NCBI GenBank assembly: GCA_016873395.1
Contig: VGXG01000011.1
Coordinates: 1 to 58,754, forward strand
Direction of reading: 5' to 3'
From: Nitrospira sp.
GTDB taxonomy: Bacteria > Nitrospirota > Nitrospiria > Nitrospirales > Nitrospiraceae
DNA: 58,754 bases
Positions 1 to 8,877 of this stretch are shown in pieces. The notes under the pieces were generated by a model that was given only the letters and a program-made list of their open reading frames with translations, searched no databases and was not told where the DNA came from. The stretch's first letter is position 1. Every line of letters starts with the position of its first letter. Both the position numbers and the translations under genes were made by a program.

Positions 1-347
1 TCGAGGCGATCTTCGTGCGCGACGGGCTGGTGACCGAGGGCGCGGTCAGCAACGTGATGGCGGTGCGAAATGGAATGCTCCTCACGGCGCCGGAGGGCCC
101 GCACATCCTGTCCGGGGTAACCCGCGCCGTCGTCCTCGCGCTGGCGCGGAAAGAAGGGCTGACGGTGGAGGAACGGTCCGTCAGTCTGGACGACATGCGG
201 ACCGCCGATGAAGTATTGCTCACGGGCACCACGGTGGAAGTGCTGCCGGTCGTCCGCGTGGACGGGAAGCCGATCGGCACAGGCCGGCCCGGTCCGGTAA
301 CGCAGCGGCTCTACGCCCGGTTCACGGAGGCAGTCGGCCTCGGCTGA
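1..347 (+). CDS. Class IV PLP aminotransferase, C-terminal part (D-amino-acid transaminase type)
   Basis: The frame is already open at base 3, so the gene begins upstream of the window; only about 114 C-terminal residues are present and the stop is at 345-347. The motif TEGAVSNV followed by a conserved hydrophobic stretch, then LSGVTR and a late LTGTT loop, is the fold-type IV signature shared by D-alanine aminotransferase, branched-chain aminotransferase and aminodeoxychorismate lyase. The opening EAIFVRDGLVTEG resembles the D-alanine aminotransferase branch most closely, but the substrate cannot be fixed without the N-terminal half and its catalytic lysine. Role by family: PLP-dependent transfer of an amino group in the cytoplasm. 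Confidence 0.8.
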   Translation, partial: EAIFVRDGLVTEGAVSNVMAVRNGMLLTAPEGPHILSGVTRAVVLALARKEGLTVEERSVSLDDMRTADEVLLTGTTVEVLPVVRVDGKPIGTGRPGPVTQRLYARFTEAVGLG

Positions 348-770
348 AAGGGGGGTGTGGAGAGGCTGGGCTGACGAAGGGCGGGATCGGGGTGGCGTGG
401 TGCTTCGCTTCCGCGCCTCCCGAAGCGACCCTTCCGGACTTTGCCAGGCGGAACCCTTCGGAAATTCCCTCGCGGACTCAGTCAGTTTCCGCTTTCCCTC
501 CTGGCAAAGTCTCGGTGGGTGCCCCGCTTCTCCAGCAAAGTTCGCTCACAACCACGCCACCCCTTAAAATGAAGGCTGTGCCCATCCATCCCAGCCGTAG
601 GGAGAGGAAGGACCGGCGGTCGCGTTGTCGCGCACCCCATTCAGCGGCGCACAACGCTTGACCTTTGGGGTTCCCTGCACTATCATCAGCCTCATTCATC
701 CTGCTACCAGCCTCACGTCTTAGTCCTCAGTCATGTCGCACCCTTCCAGCGCATAAGTTGGAGGTCTGCT
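348..770. other. Gene-free spacer with an inverted repeat
   Basis: No convincing gene is seen in these 423 bases; short open frames here lack ribosome-binding sites and family resemblance. The one structure is a perfect 12-base inverted repeat, GACTTTGCCAGG at 437-448 and CCTGGCAAAGTC at 500-511, enclosing 51 bases. It has no U-run and so is not an intrinsic terminator. The bases just before 771 carry TTGGAGG (about 758-764), the ribosome-binding site of the next gene. Confidence 0.6.
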
Positions 771-1799
771 ATGAGACGTCTCACCTTCGTCAGCCTGCTT
801 CTCTTTGGGTTTGTCTTCCTGGTCAGCGCCTCCGCCGTTTTGGCCGAGAAGCGAGGCGTCGCGGTCATGCCACAGGTGGCAGTGGACAGCCTGCCGATCA
901 CAGGCGACTACTGGGCGCTGCTCATCGGCATTGACCAGTACCAGCACGTGCCGAAGCTCCAAAGCGCGGTCAAGGATGCCCAGGCTGTGCGGGAAGTCCT
1001 CGTGCAGCGCTACGGGTTTGCCCGCGATCACGTCATCGAAATCATCAACAGGCAGGCGACCCGGAAGAACATCGAGGATGCGCTCTATCAACTCCGCAAG
1101 AAGGCGGGACCGCAAGACAGCGTGCTGATCTACTATGCCGGACACGGGCAGATCGACCAGGAGGACCAAATCGGCTACTGGGTGCCGGTGGAGGGGGAGG
1201 CGCAGTCGCCAGGCACCTTCATCAGCAACGCCCGCATCCGGGACGAGATTGCCAAGATGAAGGCGAAGCATGTCTATCTCGTCGCGGACTCCTGTTTCTC
1301 CGGGACACTCTTCGCGTCAGGTCGGGCGCTTCCCCCGTTGAACGATAAGTTCTTCCAGCGGCTCTACGCGAACAAGTCCCGCTGGGGCCTGACCTCCGGC
1401 ATGAACGAGCCGGTGACGGACCAGGGCAAGGACGGGCACAGCATGTTCGCCTACTTCTTCCTGAAGCTCCTCAAGGAGAACGAAGACCCCTACCTGGTGC
1501 CCAGCCACATCTACGATCAGATCGCGCCGTTGATCGGTCGCAACACGGACCAGCAGCCGCGCAGCGAGCCGCTCCAGAACGCGGGCGACGAAGGCGGACA
1601 GTTCGTCTTCCGGCTGGCCTCAGCCAGCGGCAGTCCCGTGCTGGTGAAGCCAATTTCCCCTGTGCTCAGTCCACCACCGAAGGACGTGGACGTAGACGCA
1701 TATAACAATCTGGACAGCTTAACGAAACTCGCGGAGAAGCGCGAGCAGGCTTGGGCCAAGGTGCAAACCTTCGCCGCTCAGAAGAGCGTTACACGATAA
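771..1799 (+). CDS. Secreted caspase-family (C14) peptidase, N-terminal portion
   Basis: A 342-residue product starting ATG 771 behind TTGGAGG. Residues 1-25 form a type I signal peptide ending SASAVLA, so export to the periplasm or beyond is expected. The caspase-like p20 fold follows: ALLIGIDQY near residue 50, a YYAGHG motif with catalytic His125 and VADSCFSG with catalytic Cys175, so the dyad is intact. By family this is a cysteine endopeptidase (metacaspase/paracaspase type); substrate unknown. The frame ends at TAA 1797-1799, and the next open segment continues in exactly the same frame, so this may be only the first part of a longer protein of about 537 codons. Confidence 0.85.
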   Translation: MRRLTFVSLLLFGFVFLVSASAVLAEKRGVAVMPQVAVDSLPITGDYWALLIGIDQYQHVPKLQSAVKDAQAVREVLVQRYGFARDHVIEIINRQATRKNIEDALYQLRKKAGPQDSVLIYYAGHGQIDQEDQIGYWVPVEGEAQSPGTFISNARIRDEIAKMKAKHVYLVADSCFSGTLFASGRALPPLNDKFFQRLYANKSRWGLTSGMNEPVTDQGKDGHSMFAYFFLKLLKENEDPYLVPSHIYDQIAPLIGRNTDQQPRSEPLQNAGDEGGQFVFRLASASGSPVLVKPISPVLSPPPKDVDVDAYNNLDSLTKLAEKREQAWAKVQTFAAQKSVTR

Positions 1800-1811
1800 A
1801 CTCGTCTGGCG

Positions 1812-2384
1812 GTGTTGGATAAGTTTCTCCAGGATTTTTCAGGCGATAACCCGCATCAAAGCGAGGCGGAGATGCTGAAGCAGAAAATTCAGCAGGACAT
1901 CCAAGTCGCCGGTACGGGGGCGTACGGACTACCATCGAGCATGTCTGATAGGTTGGAATGGCTCAGAGAGGCAATAACACCAGCCAATACACAGCATCGT
2001 GCAGGTCAAAGCGATTTCGTTCTTGAGGCAAGCGATTTCAGGGGTTGTGTGGTGAAATGGGAAAGACGCGGCAAACGATGGAAACAGAATGATCCGGACG
2101 TCCAACTTATTACCGTCAATCTGGCAGAAATAGATCCAGAATCTGTGAAGGTGGAGAAAGTGGAAGGAATTCAAGATGGAGGAAATGGTATAGAAGTCAA
2201 CAAGCCCTATTACTATGTGATGCTGGAAACGCTTCAAGAAAGGGAAATGATCATTAAGAGAGAGAAAGGCAGTGAAATGAGGCTAGCCGCCACGACGGTT
2301 TCGGGTTTCCGTGAGCAGACCCTTGCAGAAAAAACGGCGGATGCCTTCAAGCAAGTTGCAATTGCCTGTCAGGCAAAGGGATAG
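1812..2384 (+). CDS. C-terminal continuation of the caspase-like protein beyond an in-frame stop, or separate unknown protein
   Basis: 190 residues from GTG 1812, in the same frame as the upstream caspase gene and separated from it only by TAA and four sense codons. There is no recognisable ribosome-binding site before the GTG. The first residues (KFLQDFSGDNPHQSEAEMLK) look like the linker or helical tail that often follows the caspase domain rather than a new N-terminus, and there is no signal peptide. The rest is mixed alpha/beta with no family I recognise. Best reading: the downstream part of one gene split by a nonsense mutation, sequencing error or readthrough stop; less likely a small translationally coupled partner. 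Confidence 0.55.
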   Translation: MLDKFLQDFSGDNPHQSEAEMLKQKIQQDIQVAGTGAYGLPSSMSDRLEWLREAITPANTQHRAGQSDFVLEASDFRGCVVKWERRGKRWKQNDPDVQLITVNLAEIDPESVKVEKVEGIQDGGNGIEVNKPYYYVMLETLQEREMIIKREKGSEMRLAATTVSGFREQTLAEKTADAFKQVAIACQAKG

Positions 2385-2479
2385 TTGCCAGAAAAGAAAC
2401 TGATAGCTCATGAGACCTTTTCTTGACTCGAACAGCGCACCACCCTGATCCCGGACCTCACAAAACGATGAACGACTCT

Positions 2480-2591
2480 GAGTCAACAGTGCTCAGTTTA
2501 CAGTTATCAATTTCTGAATTTTCTAGAACTGAAAACTGGCAACTGATGACTGACGACCGTTAGCGTTCATCGCTCATCATTCCGCGTTCAT
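2480..2591 (-). repeat. CAGTT/AACTG interspersed element, copy 1
   Basis: An AT-richer, short-period element in the gap 2385-2740. Its reverse complement matches a second copy at 47255-47369 over about 112 bases: ATGAACGCGGAATGA is identical at one end, GTCGTCAGTCATCAGTTG in the middle, and AACTGAG-ACTGTT-ACTC at the other end. Nothing else is seen in the gap except a G+C-rich stretch just before 2741. Confidence 0.7.
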
Positions 2592-2740
2592 AGTTGAGTA
2601 GGCCGGCCCAGGGACCGGGGCGCTCGGGCTAGGTTTGCAGGCCGCCATGTGGTAGGATTGTTCTCCGCGAACACGACCAGTCCTCGCATGGGCGGAGTGG
2701 TTTCGATGGCCGTGCCCCCAGAGTTTGACCCTGAACGCGC

Positions 2741-2977
2741 GTGAGCACGAGGGAGCAGAATGAGCGGAAATTTCCCAACTGGGAAGTCTTGCAGGGAGGG
2801 GGACGGCGATATTGGCTCGATGTAGCGAGTCGATCCGGGTGGAAGGCACGCTATGTCAAGGAAGTGGACTCGAACGAAAAGACACTCCGATTTTATCAGG
2901 AAATTTATGACGACACCGGCCGGCTTGTTGAGGTCCATCACAAATATCCGGTAGACTTGGGCCATCGGGAGGTCTAG
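2741..2977 (+). CDS. Small conserved-looking protein of unknown function, first of a pair
   Basis: 78 residues from GTG 2741; a stop closes the frame shortly upstream, leaving little choice of start. The product has a W-rich, beta-strand-like pattern (GGGRRYWLDV, then YQEIYDDTGRLVEVHHKYP) with no signal peptide or membrane segment. It is followed after five bases by a second small gene, so the two are probably co-transcribed. The arrangement of two tiny cytoplasmic proteins recalls toxin-antitoxin or other two-component cassettes, but no catalytic motif identifies either; that is inference only. Confidence 0.6.
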   Translation: MSTREQNERKFPNWEVLQGGGRRYWLDVASRSGWKARYVKEVDSNEKTLRFYQEIYDDTGRLVEVHHKYPVDLGHREV

Positions 2978-2982
2978 CAACT

Positions 2983-3246
2983 ATGCAGTCGATCACTCGT
3001 CGAACCGTTGCGGAAAAGCTTGCGGCATACCTGCGCCACGACCTCTCACTGGCGGATCTGGTGGCCTGGGCTGAGGATGCCATGATGGAAGGGGACTTTG
3101 ACGAGAAGGAGGCCACCGCGCTTCGAGACGTCGTCGCTCGCCTTGGCGTCGCGGATGTACGTGCTTTCGGGCTGACATGGGAAGATTGCGAACAGCTCCT
3201 CGCGCGGATCGGATATTCTGCGCGGGTCAGCATCGTCGCCACGTAA
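2983..3246 (+). CDS. Small helical acidic protein of unknown function, second of a pair
   Basis: 87 residues from ATG 2983, five bases after the previous gene. The sequence is predicted helical and acidic in its centre (LADLVAWAEDAMMEGDFDEK, then ALRDVVARLG and LTWEDCEQLLARIGY). This pattern, a short protein with paired amphipathic helices and a conserved WEDCE segment, looks like an antitoxin-sized or regulatory partner of the upstream gene. No DNA-binding motif is evident. The next element downstream is the rimP leader hairpin. Confidence 0.6.
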   Translation: MQSITRRTVAEKLAAYLRHDLSLADLVAWAEDAMMEGDFDEKEATALRDVVARLGVADVRAFGLTWEDCEQLLARIGYSARVSIVAT

Positions 3247-3460
3247 GGCCTCCCCTTTCGACTGCGCGCATTCATCAAGTACAACTTTCTCCAGCCGCCT
3301 TCCCTTTCACGCGGGACGACGGGGGGATTCCAACTGCGGCCGTCCAGCGAGGGCCTTCTGAGGCCGCGCGCTGCGGGAGCAAAGGAATTCCCCCGTCGCT
3401 CACGCGACCCTTCCCTCTTGCTTTGATCCATCCGGAAATGGTAACGTACGGCGTCGGTGA

Positions 3461-3485
3461 AAGTGGGCTCTGGCCCACTTTTTTG
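3461..3485 (+). terminator. Hairpin plus U-run before rimP
   Basis: An 8-base perfect stem, AAGTGGGC (3461-3468) and GCCCACTT (3473-3480), with loop TCTG and a T-run to 3484. Similar GTGGGC/GCCCAC hairpins are common just before rimP in many bacteria. It could end transcripts from the small gene pair or act as an attenuator of the rimP-nusA operon. Confidence 0.75.
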
Positions 3486-3506
3486 TTTGGACCGGTGACG
3501 GACGCT

Positions 3507-4058
3507 ATGGAGCCGCTCTGGTCAGAGCAGTCGCGAAGCCCGGAGAGCCGGGGATCACGTCAAATTTCTGATCGGGTCCGAGCGGTCGCCGTTCCGATTG
3601 TCCGCGCGTTGGCCCTCGATCTGGTGGATGTGGAGTGTCTTGGCCAGGGGGGGCGGATGCTCCTCCGGGTCTACATCGACAAGCCGGGCGGAGTGACCGT
3701 AGAGGATTGCGAACAGGTGCACCTGTCGCTCGGCCACGCGCTCGACATAGAGGACCCGGTTCCGTATGCCTATACGTTGGAGGTATCCTCTCCGGGGCTG
3801 GACCGGCCCTTCAAGCAGCGGGAGGATTACCGTCGGTCGCTCGGCAAGCTGGTGAACGTCAAGCTGCGACAGCCTGTCGACGGACAGTGGCGGGTGGTCG
3901 GGCGGCTGGTGGACGTGAACGACCAGGGGGCGACCCTCTCCCTTCCTGCGTTAGAGCAGGGCCGGGCCGCCCAGCGGGCGAGCCGATCGGTTGGCCGGTC
4001 AACAGTCCAGATTGACTGGGAACGGATTGCGGAGGCGCGGCTCGAGGTGGAGTTTTAG
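3507..4058 (+). CDS. rimP: Ribosome maturation factor RimP
   Basis: 183 residues from ATG 3507; an in-frame GTG at 3495 is an alternative. The frame is open far upstream, but that part crosses the hairpin at 3461-3485 and does not resemble RimP. Family marks: GRMLLRVYIDKPGGVTVEDC, then LEVSSPGLDRPF (the RimP signature) and a C-terminal SH3-like beta domain. Known role: assists 30S subunit maturation in the cytoplasm. It lies 48 bases before nusA, the near-universal rimP-nusA-infB order. The C-terminal domain has a short Arg/Ala-rich insert before the last strand. Confidence 0.93.
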   Translation: MEPLWSEQSRSPESRGSRQISDRVRAVAVPIVRALALDLVDVECLGQGGRMLLRVYIDKPGGVTVEDCEQVHLSLGHALDIEDPVPYAYTLEVSSPGLDRPFKQREDYRRSLGKLVNVKLRQPVDGQWRVVGRLVDVNDQGATLSLPALEQGRAAQRASRSVGRSTVQIDWERIAEARLEVEF

Positions 4059-4106
4059 GCAAGCGTTCGAGCGGAAACGGACTGACTGAAACGGAGTGCA
4101 TGGCCT

Positions 4107-5288
4107 ATGAACCGAGAATTGATTACCGTGATCGACCAGATCGGGCGCGAGAAGGGCATCGACAAGGCCAAGGTCATCGGCGCGGTCGAGGCGGCGCTGC
4201 AGACAGCCGCCAAGAAGCGCTTTGGTCAGGGTGAGAATATTCAGGTGCAGATCGATCCGAAGACCGGCGAGATCTCGGTGGTCTCGCTCAAGACGATTGT
4301 GGACACCGTCACGAACCCCAAAGCGGAATTGTCGCTTCAGGAAGCCCGCCGCGTGGACAGCGAAGCCGAGGTCGGCGACGAGATGGGGACCATGATCGAA
4401 ATGGAGGAGCTGGGTCGGATCGCAGCCCAGACCGCCAAGCAAGTGATCTGCCAGAAGGTCCGGGAGGCCGAATGGGAAGCGGTCCAGCGTGAATACGCGA
4501 CGCGCCAAGGCGATCTGATCAACGGCATCATCCTGGGCCAGGAGCGGCGCAACTATCTGGTTGATTTGGGCAAGACCGAGGCGATCCTTCCCATCCAAGA
4601 GCAGATCCCGCGGGAATCCTACCGGCGTGGCGACCGTCTCAAGGCTATTCTGCTGGAGGTGCGCCGCACGCCCAAGGACGTGCAGGTGATTCTCTCGCGC
4701 ACCCATCCGCAGTTTGTGGCCAAGCTGTTTGAGCTGGAAGTGCCGGAGGTGAGCGAGAAGATCGTCGAGATCAAGGGAATCGTCCGGGAGCCGGGCGACC
4801 GCACGAAGATCGCCGTGTCGTCCCGCGACAAGGCCGTGGATCCGGTCGGCGCTTGCGTGGGCATCAAGGGCTCGCGGGTGCAGGCGGTGGTCCGAGAGCT
4901 GCGCGGCGAAAAGATCGACATCATCGCCTGGACCTCCGACCCGCGGGTCTTCATCGCCGAGGCCTTGAATCCTGCCAGCATCGAGAAGGTCGGCATCGAC
5001 GATGAAAAGAAGTCGGCGCTGGTGGTCGTGGCGGACTCGCAACTGTCCTTGGCCATCGGCAAGAACGGCCAGAACGTACGTCTGGCCGCCAAGCTGTCTG
5101 GCTGGAAGATCGACATCATCAGCGCGACCGAGTACGAGAAAGAAAAAGCCGAACGCGACAAGGAGATCAAAGCCGCGCTGGCGGAGGAGGCAGCCGCGCA
5201 GCGCGAGGAGGAAGAAGCGAGGGCACAGCGTGAGGCCAATGCCGGCTTGGTGGAAGCGGGGAGTCCGGGAAGCGAAGGGACGGCCTGA
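4107..5288 (+). CDS. nusA: Transcription termination/antitermination factor NusA
   Basis: 393 residues from ATG 4107. Domains in order: N-terminal RNA-polymerase-binding domain (about 1-125), S1 domain (about 130-200), then two KH domains with VGACVGIKGSRVQAV and LAIGKNGQNVRLAAKLSGW. The protein stops after a charged Glu/Ala-rich tail of about 45 residues and lacks the acidic repeats found in E. coli NusA, which is usual outside the gammaproteobacteria. Known role: binds RNA polymerase, modulates pausing, termination and antitermination. Second gene of the operon, 95 bases before infB. Confidence 0.96.
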   Translation: MNRELITVIDQIGREKGIDKAKVIGAVEAALQTAAKKRFGQGENIQVQIDPKTGEISVVSLKTIVDTVTNPKAELSLQEARRVDSEAEVGDEMGTMIEMEELGRIAAQTAKQVICQKVREAEWEAVQREYATRQGDLINGIILGQERRNYLVDLGKTEAILPIQEQIPRESYRRGDRLKAILLEVRRTPKDVQVILSRTHPQFVAKLFELEVPEVSEKIVEIKGIVREPGDRTKIAVSSRDKAVDPVGACVGIKGSRVQAVVRELRGEKIDIIAWTSDPRVFIAEALNPASIEKVGIDDEKKSALVVVADSQLSLAIGKNGQNVRLAAKLSGWKIDIISATEYEKEKAERDKEIKAALAEEAAAQREEEEARAQREANAGLVEAGSPGSEGTA

Positions 5289-5383
5289 TCGCGCCGAGCC
5301 ACCGGCGGGTGGTCGGAAGGGCCAGGATCACCGAAGAACTTCACGGGGTGCGGCAAGGACTGCGGTGACGTGGAAGCTGGTCT

Positions 5384-8032
5384 ATGAGAGTCTATGAATT
5401 GGCAAAACAGCTCGGCATGGAAAATCGGGACTTGATTCCCGAGTTGAAGCGCATGGGCATTGCCGTGGCTTCGCACAGCAGCGCGCTGGACGAAGAGGCG
5501 GTCCAGAAGACCTTGAGCAAGCTCACGCCCAAAGCCAAGCCTGCGTCCAAATCAGCCGCCAAGCCGGATGGGAGCAGGCCGGACGGGAAGAAAGAGCCGA
5601 CCGTCCGCAAGGGGCCGGCTCATCCCCACGAAGCCAAGACTGCGGTTGCGGACAAGGCCCGGGAAGCGGCGCGCGAGCCCGGCAAAGCCTCCGGCCAGAA
5701 ATCGGGGCCGACGGTGACTGAAGAGCTGCCTAAACTTGAGAAAAAGCGCATTCTCTTCAAGCGTAAGAAATCCGAAGAAGAGCTCGGGAGCGAGTCGGGG
5801 CCGAGCGGGGTGCTGACCGAGGCAATTCCCCACCCGATTGCGCACGTGCCGACTGCGCTGGAGACCTCAGCGGTTGGGCTGCTCCACGAAGAGCCGGTGC
5901 GGGAAGCAGCCGCTCCCGGGCCTGCCGTTGAGCGGGTCAGCCCCAGCGCCTCGCCGCTGGCGGCCCCTCCGCCCGTCTCGCCGGTTCCGCCTGCCGCCCT
6001 CCATCCCTCCGCCCCGGCTCCAGCGGGAGAAGAGCCTCGCGCGGACAAGAAAAAACTGTCGCTTCAGGATCTTGCCGCGGAGGCGGCCGGGCTTCGTGAC
6101 AAACTCAAGAAGGTCAAGAAGCCGGGCCGGCAGCGGGACGAAGAAGCGCTGAAATTCAGAGAAGATGCGGCGCGCTGGCAGGACTTGCGGGCGATCCCGG
6201 TGCACCGCCGCGAGGATCGGTCCCGTCATTTGCAACCTTCCGCCGTGACCGAGATCACCAAGCCCCGCAAGAAAGGCATCAGACTGTCCCCCGGCCTGAC
6301 CGTCAAGGAGTTTGCCGAACTGGTCGGGCAACGACCCGGCGACGTCATCCGGAAGCTGATGGAGATGGGCCAGATGCTCACCCTCAACCAGTCGATCAAT
6401 CTGGATGCGGCGACGTTGATCGCGGAAGGGCTCGGGCTCAAGGCCGAGGTCTTGGTGGAAAAAGCGGGGGAGGAGCTCTTGGAGGAAGCGGCGGCGCCGG
6501 TCGAGGAAGAAGTTCTTGAGCCGAGGCCGCCGGTGGTGACCATCATGGGTCACGTGGATCACGGAAAGACCTCGCTGCTGGATGCGATCCGGCAAACCAG
6601 AGTCACCGAGCAGGAAGCGGGCGGGATCACGCAGCACATCGGCGCCTACACCGTCACCGTCCGCGGCAAGCAGGTCACCTTCCTGGATACGCCGGGTCAC
6701 GAGGCCTTCACGGCCATGCGGGCGAGAGGGGCCAAGGTCACCGATCTGGTTGTCTTGGTGGTGGCGGCCGACGACGGCGTGATGCCGCAGACGATCGAAG
6801 CCATTCACCATGCGGCAGCGGCCAACGTCCCGATCGTCGTCGCCATCAACAAGATCGACAAGCCGGGGACAAACCCGGAGCGGATCAAGCATGCGCTGGC
6901 GGAATACAACCTCATCCCCGAATCCTGGGGCGGACAGACGATCTTCGTGGAGGTGTCGGCCAAGCAGAAGCTGGGGCTCGACTCGTTGCTGGAGATGATC
7001 CTGCTCCAGGCTGATGTGCTCGAGCTCAAGGCGAACCCCCACCGCCTGGCCAAGGGTGCGGTGGTGGAGGCGAAGCTGGATCGGGGCCGCGGTCCGGTTG
7101 CGACCGTGCTGGTCCAGAGCGGGACTCTGCGGGTGGGCGACGCCTTCGTGGTGGGGACGTTCAGCGGGCGCGTACGGGCGCTGATCACGGACCGGGGAGC
7201 CAAGATCGCCGAGGCCGGCCCGTCGATGCCGGTCGAGGTCATCGGGCTGCCCGGAGTCCCGTCCGCCGGCGATCCCTTCGTCGCGGTGCAGGATGAGCGC
7301 GTGGCACGCGAGATCGCCGAGGACCGGGCGCACAAGCAGCGGACGGCCGAGCTGGCCGCGGGATCGGTGCGGGTCACGCTGGACGACCTCTACGCGCGCA
7401 TCAAGGAAGGCGACGTCAAGGAACTCGCCCTGGTGATCAAGTCGGATGTGCAGGGGTCGGCCGAGGCCCTCTCCGAGGCGGTCGAAAAGCTGTCCACCGC
7501 GGCCGTGAAGCTGCGGGTCATCCACGCCGGGGTCGGAGGCATCACCGAAACCGACGTGCTCCTGGCCTCGGCCTCGCGGGCCATCATCATCGGCTTCAAC
7601 ATCCGCCCTGAGCCGAAGGCCGCCGCGTTGGCCGAGCGGGAAGGGGTGGATGTCCGGCTCTATACCATCATCTACGACGCGATCGGCGACATCAGGGCCG
7701 CCATGGAAGGTCTGCTGGAGCCGACGCTGAAAGAGCGCCAATTGGGTCGTGCGGAAGTGCGCCAGGTCTTCAATATTCCCAAGGCCGGTGTCATTGCCGG
7801 CTGCTACGTCGTCGATGGAACCATTTCCCGGGCGAGCGCGGGGGTGCGCGTGGTTCGCGATCACGTGACGGTGTATGAAGGCAAGCTGAGTTCGCTCCGC
7901 CGGTTCAAGGATGATGTGCGCGAGGTTCAGCAGGGGTACGAGTGCGGGATCGGTGTGGAGAACTTCGGGGACATCAAAGTCGGGGATGTCCTCGAAGTCT
8001 ACGTGATCGACAAGGTGGCGACCAAACTCTAG
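5384..8032 (+). CDS. infB: Translation initiation factor IF-2
   Basis: 882 residues from ATG 5384; [18 protein letters not shown] is the conserved IF2-N start. A long Lys/Pro/Ala-rich disordered segment (about residues 45-285) separates it from the second IF2-N module. The G domain has G1 GHVDHGKT, G3 DTPGHEAF and G4 NKID, followed by beta-barrel domains and the C-terminal fMet-tRNA-binding domain. Known role: GTP-dependent placing of initiator tRNA on the 30S subunit. The variable N-terminal region is low-complexity, as in most homologues. Confidence 0.97.
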   Translation: MRVYELAKQLGMENRDLIPELKRMGIAVASHSSALDEEAVQKTLSKLTPKAKPASKSAAKPDGSRPDGKKEPTVRKGPAHPHEAKTAVADKAREAAREPGKASGQKSGPTVTEELPKLEKKRILFKRKKSEEELGSESGPSGVLTEAIPHPIAHVPTALETSAVGLLHEEPVREAAAPGPAVERVSPSASPLAAPPPVSPVPPAALHPSAPAPAGEEPRADKKKLSLQDLAAEAAGLRDKLKKVKKPGRQRDEEALKFREDAARWQDLRAIPVHRREDRSRHLQPSAVTEITKPRKKGIRLSPGLTVKEFAELVGQRPGDVIRKLMEMGQMLTLNQSINLDAATLIAEGLGLKAEVLVEKAGEELLEEAAAPVEEEVLEPRPPVVTIMGHVDHGKTSLLDAIRQTRVTEQEAGGITQHIGAYTVTVRGKQVTFLDTPGHEAFTAMRARGAKVTDLVVLVVAADDGVMPQTIEAIHHAAAANVPIVVAINKIDKPGTNPERIKHALAEYNLIPESWGGQTIFVEVSAKQKLGLDSLLEMILLQADVLELKANPHRLAKGAVVEAKLDRGRGPVATVLVQSGTLRVGDAFVVGTFSGRVRALITDRGAKIAEAGPSMPVEVIGLPGVPSAGDPFVAVQDERVAREIAEDRAHKQRTAELAAGSVRVTLDDLYARIKEGDVKELALVIKSDVQGSAEALSEAVEKLSTAAVKLRVIHAGVGGITETDVLLASASRAIIIGFNIRPEPKAAALAEREGVDVRLYTIIYDAIGDIRAAMEGLLEPTLKERQLGRAEVRQVFNIPKAGVIAGCYVVDGTISRASAGVRVVRDHVTVYEGKLSSLRRFKDDVREVQQGYECGIGVENFGDIKVGDVLEVYVIDKVATKL

Positions 8033-8040
8033 CCAGAATC

Positions 8041-8141
8041 GACTCATTGAGTGATTGACGATTGGCCCATTGATGAGTGTTTTGTTGCGTGACCGGACGA
8101 ATCATTCAATGGTTCAATCATTCAATCGTCAATATTCTTAT
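8041..8141. repeat. ATTGA/TCAAT-type short-period palindrome
   Basis: Two arms rich in CATTGA and TCAAT units (about 8041-8077 and 8101-8137) face each other around a central TTTTGTTGCGTGACC stretch. The left arm includes GAGTGATTGACGATTGG, the right arm AATCATTCAATCGTCAAT. The same family recurs at 37300-37480. It fills the whole gap between infB and the next gene. Confidence 0.75.
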
Positions 8142-8146
8142 CCTTC

Positions 8147-8428
8147 ATGATCGTCGGACTCTGCACGGTCGAACTGTTCATTCCGGATGGCCACTCCTTG
8201 AAGGCAAAGCGGCAGGTGCTCTTGAGCCTCAAGGACCGCCTCCGCGACAAGTTCAACGTCTCGGTCGCCGAGGTCGGCGATCAGGACCTGTGGCAGAAGG
8301 CGGTGCTCGGCATCGCCTGTGTGGCCAACGAGGGAGCGTACGTCAACCAGGTATTGGACCAGGCGGTCAATCTGATCCGGTCCGTGCCGTCGATCGAGCT
8401 GGTGCAATCGCGCATCGAGCTGCTGTAG
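8147..8428 (+). CDS. DUF503 family protein (YlxP-like)
   Basis: 93 residues from ATG 8147. MIVGLCTVELFIPDGHSLKA with the later LRDKFNVSVAEV and IACVAN segments is the DUF503 signature. The family is small, cytoplasmic and typically encoded between infB and rbfA, exactly as here. Its biochemical role is not firmly established; the conserved position suggests a function in translation or ribosome assembly. It ends five bases before rbfA, so coupling is likely. Confidence 0.88.
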   Translation: MIVGLCTVELFIPDGHSLKAKRQVLLSLKDRLRDKFNVSVAEVGDQDLWQKAVLGIACVANEGAYVNQVLDQAVNLIRSVPSIELVQSRIELL

Positions 8429-8433
8429 CCTGC

Positions 8434-8874
8434 ATGACCAAGACGGCTTTTAAGCGCGCCGCCCGCGTCGCCGACCAGATCCGGATGGAGGTCGCCGACA
8501 TCCTGATGCGCAAGAGCAAGGATCCGCGGCTGGGTTCTGTGACGGTCACGGACGTGGAATTGACCGACGATCTCCGGCTGGCGCGAGTCTTCGTGACGAC
8601 GCGACAGGACGGCCAGAATGAAGCGGAGGCCTTCGCCGGACTTGCCAAGGCGGTTGGGTTCATCCGGGCCGAGCTCGGCAGACGCCTCCATCTCCGGTAT
8701 ACGCCCGAGTTGATCTTTCAAAAAGATATCAGCGGTCCTCGGGGAGACCGTATCCTGAGCCTGCTGGACAGCCTGGACTTGCAAGGGCCGGAACCGGGCT
8801 CCGCCCCAACACAAGGGCCCAACGACAGAACAGGCGATGGCGGAGTGGAGCCGGAAGAAGGAAGAAGGGCTTAA
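8434..8874 (+). CDS. rbfA: 30S ribosome-binding factor RbfA
   Basis: 146 residues from ATG 8434, chosen because the family N-terminus (FKRAARVADQIRMEVADIL) starts there although the frame is open further upstream across the DUF503 gene. The KH-like core contains DPRLGSVTVTDVELTDDLR and the later LRYTPELIFQKD. A Pro/Gly-rich tail of about 30 residues extends beyond the usual end. Known role: binds 16S rRNA helix 1 during 30S maturation and cold adaptation. truB follows after three bases. Confidence 0.94.
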   Translation: MTKTAFKRAARVADQIRMEVADILMRKSKDPRLGSVTVTDVELTDDLRLARVFVTTRQDGQNEAEAFAGLAKAVGFIRAELGRRLHLRYTPELIFQKDISGPRGDRILSLLDSLDLQGPEPGSAPTQGPNDRTGDGGVEPEEGRRA

Positions 8875-8877
8875 GCC

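Noticed and set aside
3177-3506. Upstream extension of the rimP frame
   Set aside because: It overlaps a small gene and the hairpin at 3461-3485, and RimP similarity begins only after 3507.
5867-8047. Antisense open frame of 726 codons over infB
   Set aside because: It runs opposite a clearly functional infB, shows no domain and is rich in His, Asp and Arg, as expected for the complement of a G+C-rich gene.
8077-8433. Upstream extension of the rbfA frame
   Set aside because: It overlaps the DUF503 gene in another frame and a repeat; the RbfA family N-terminus starts at ATG 8434.
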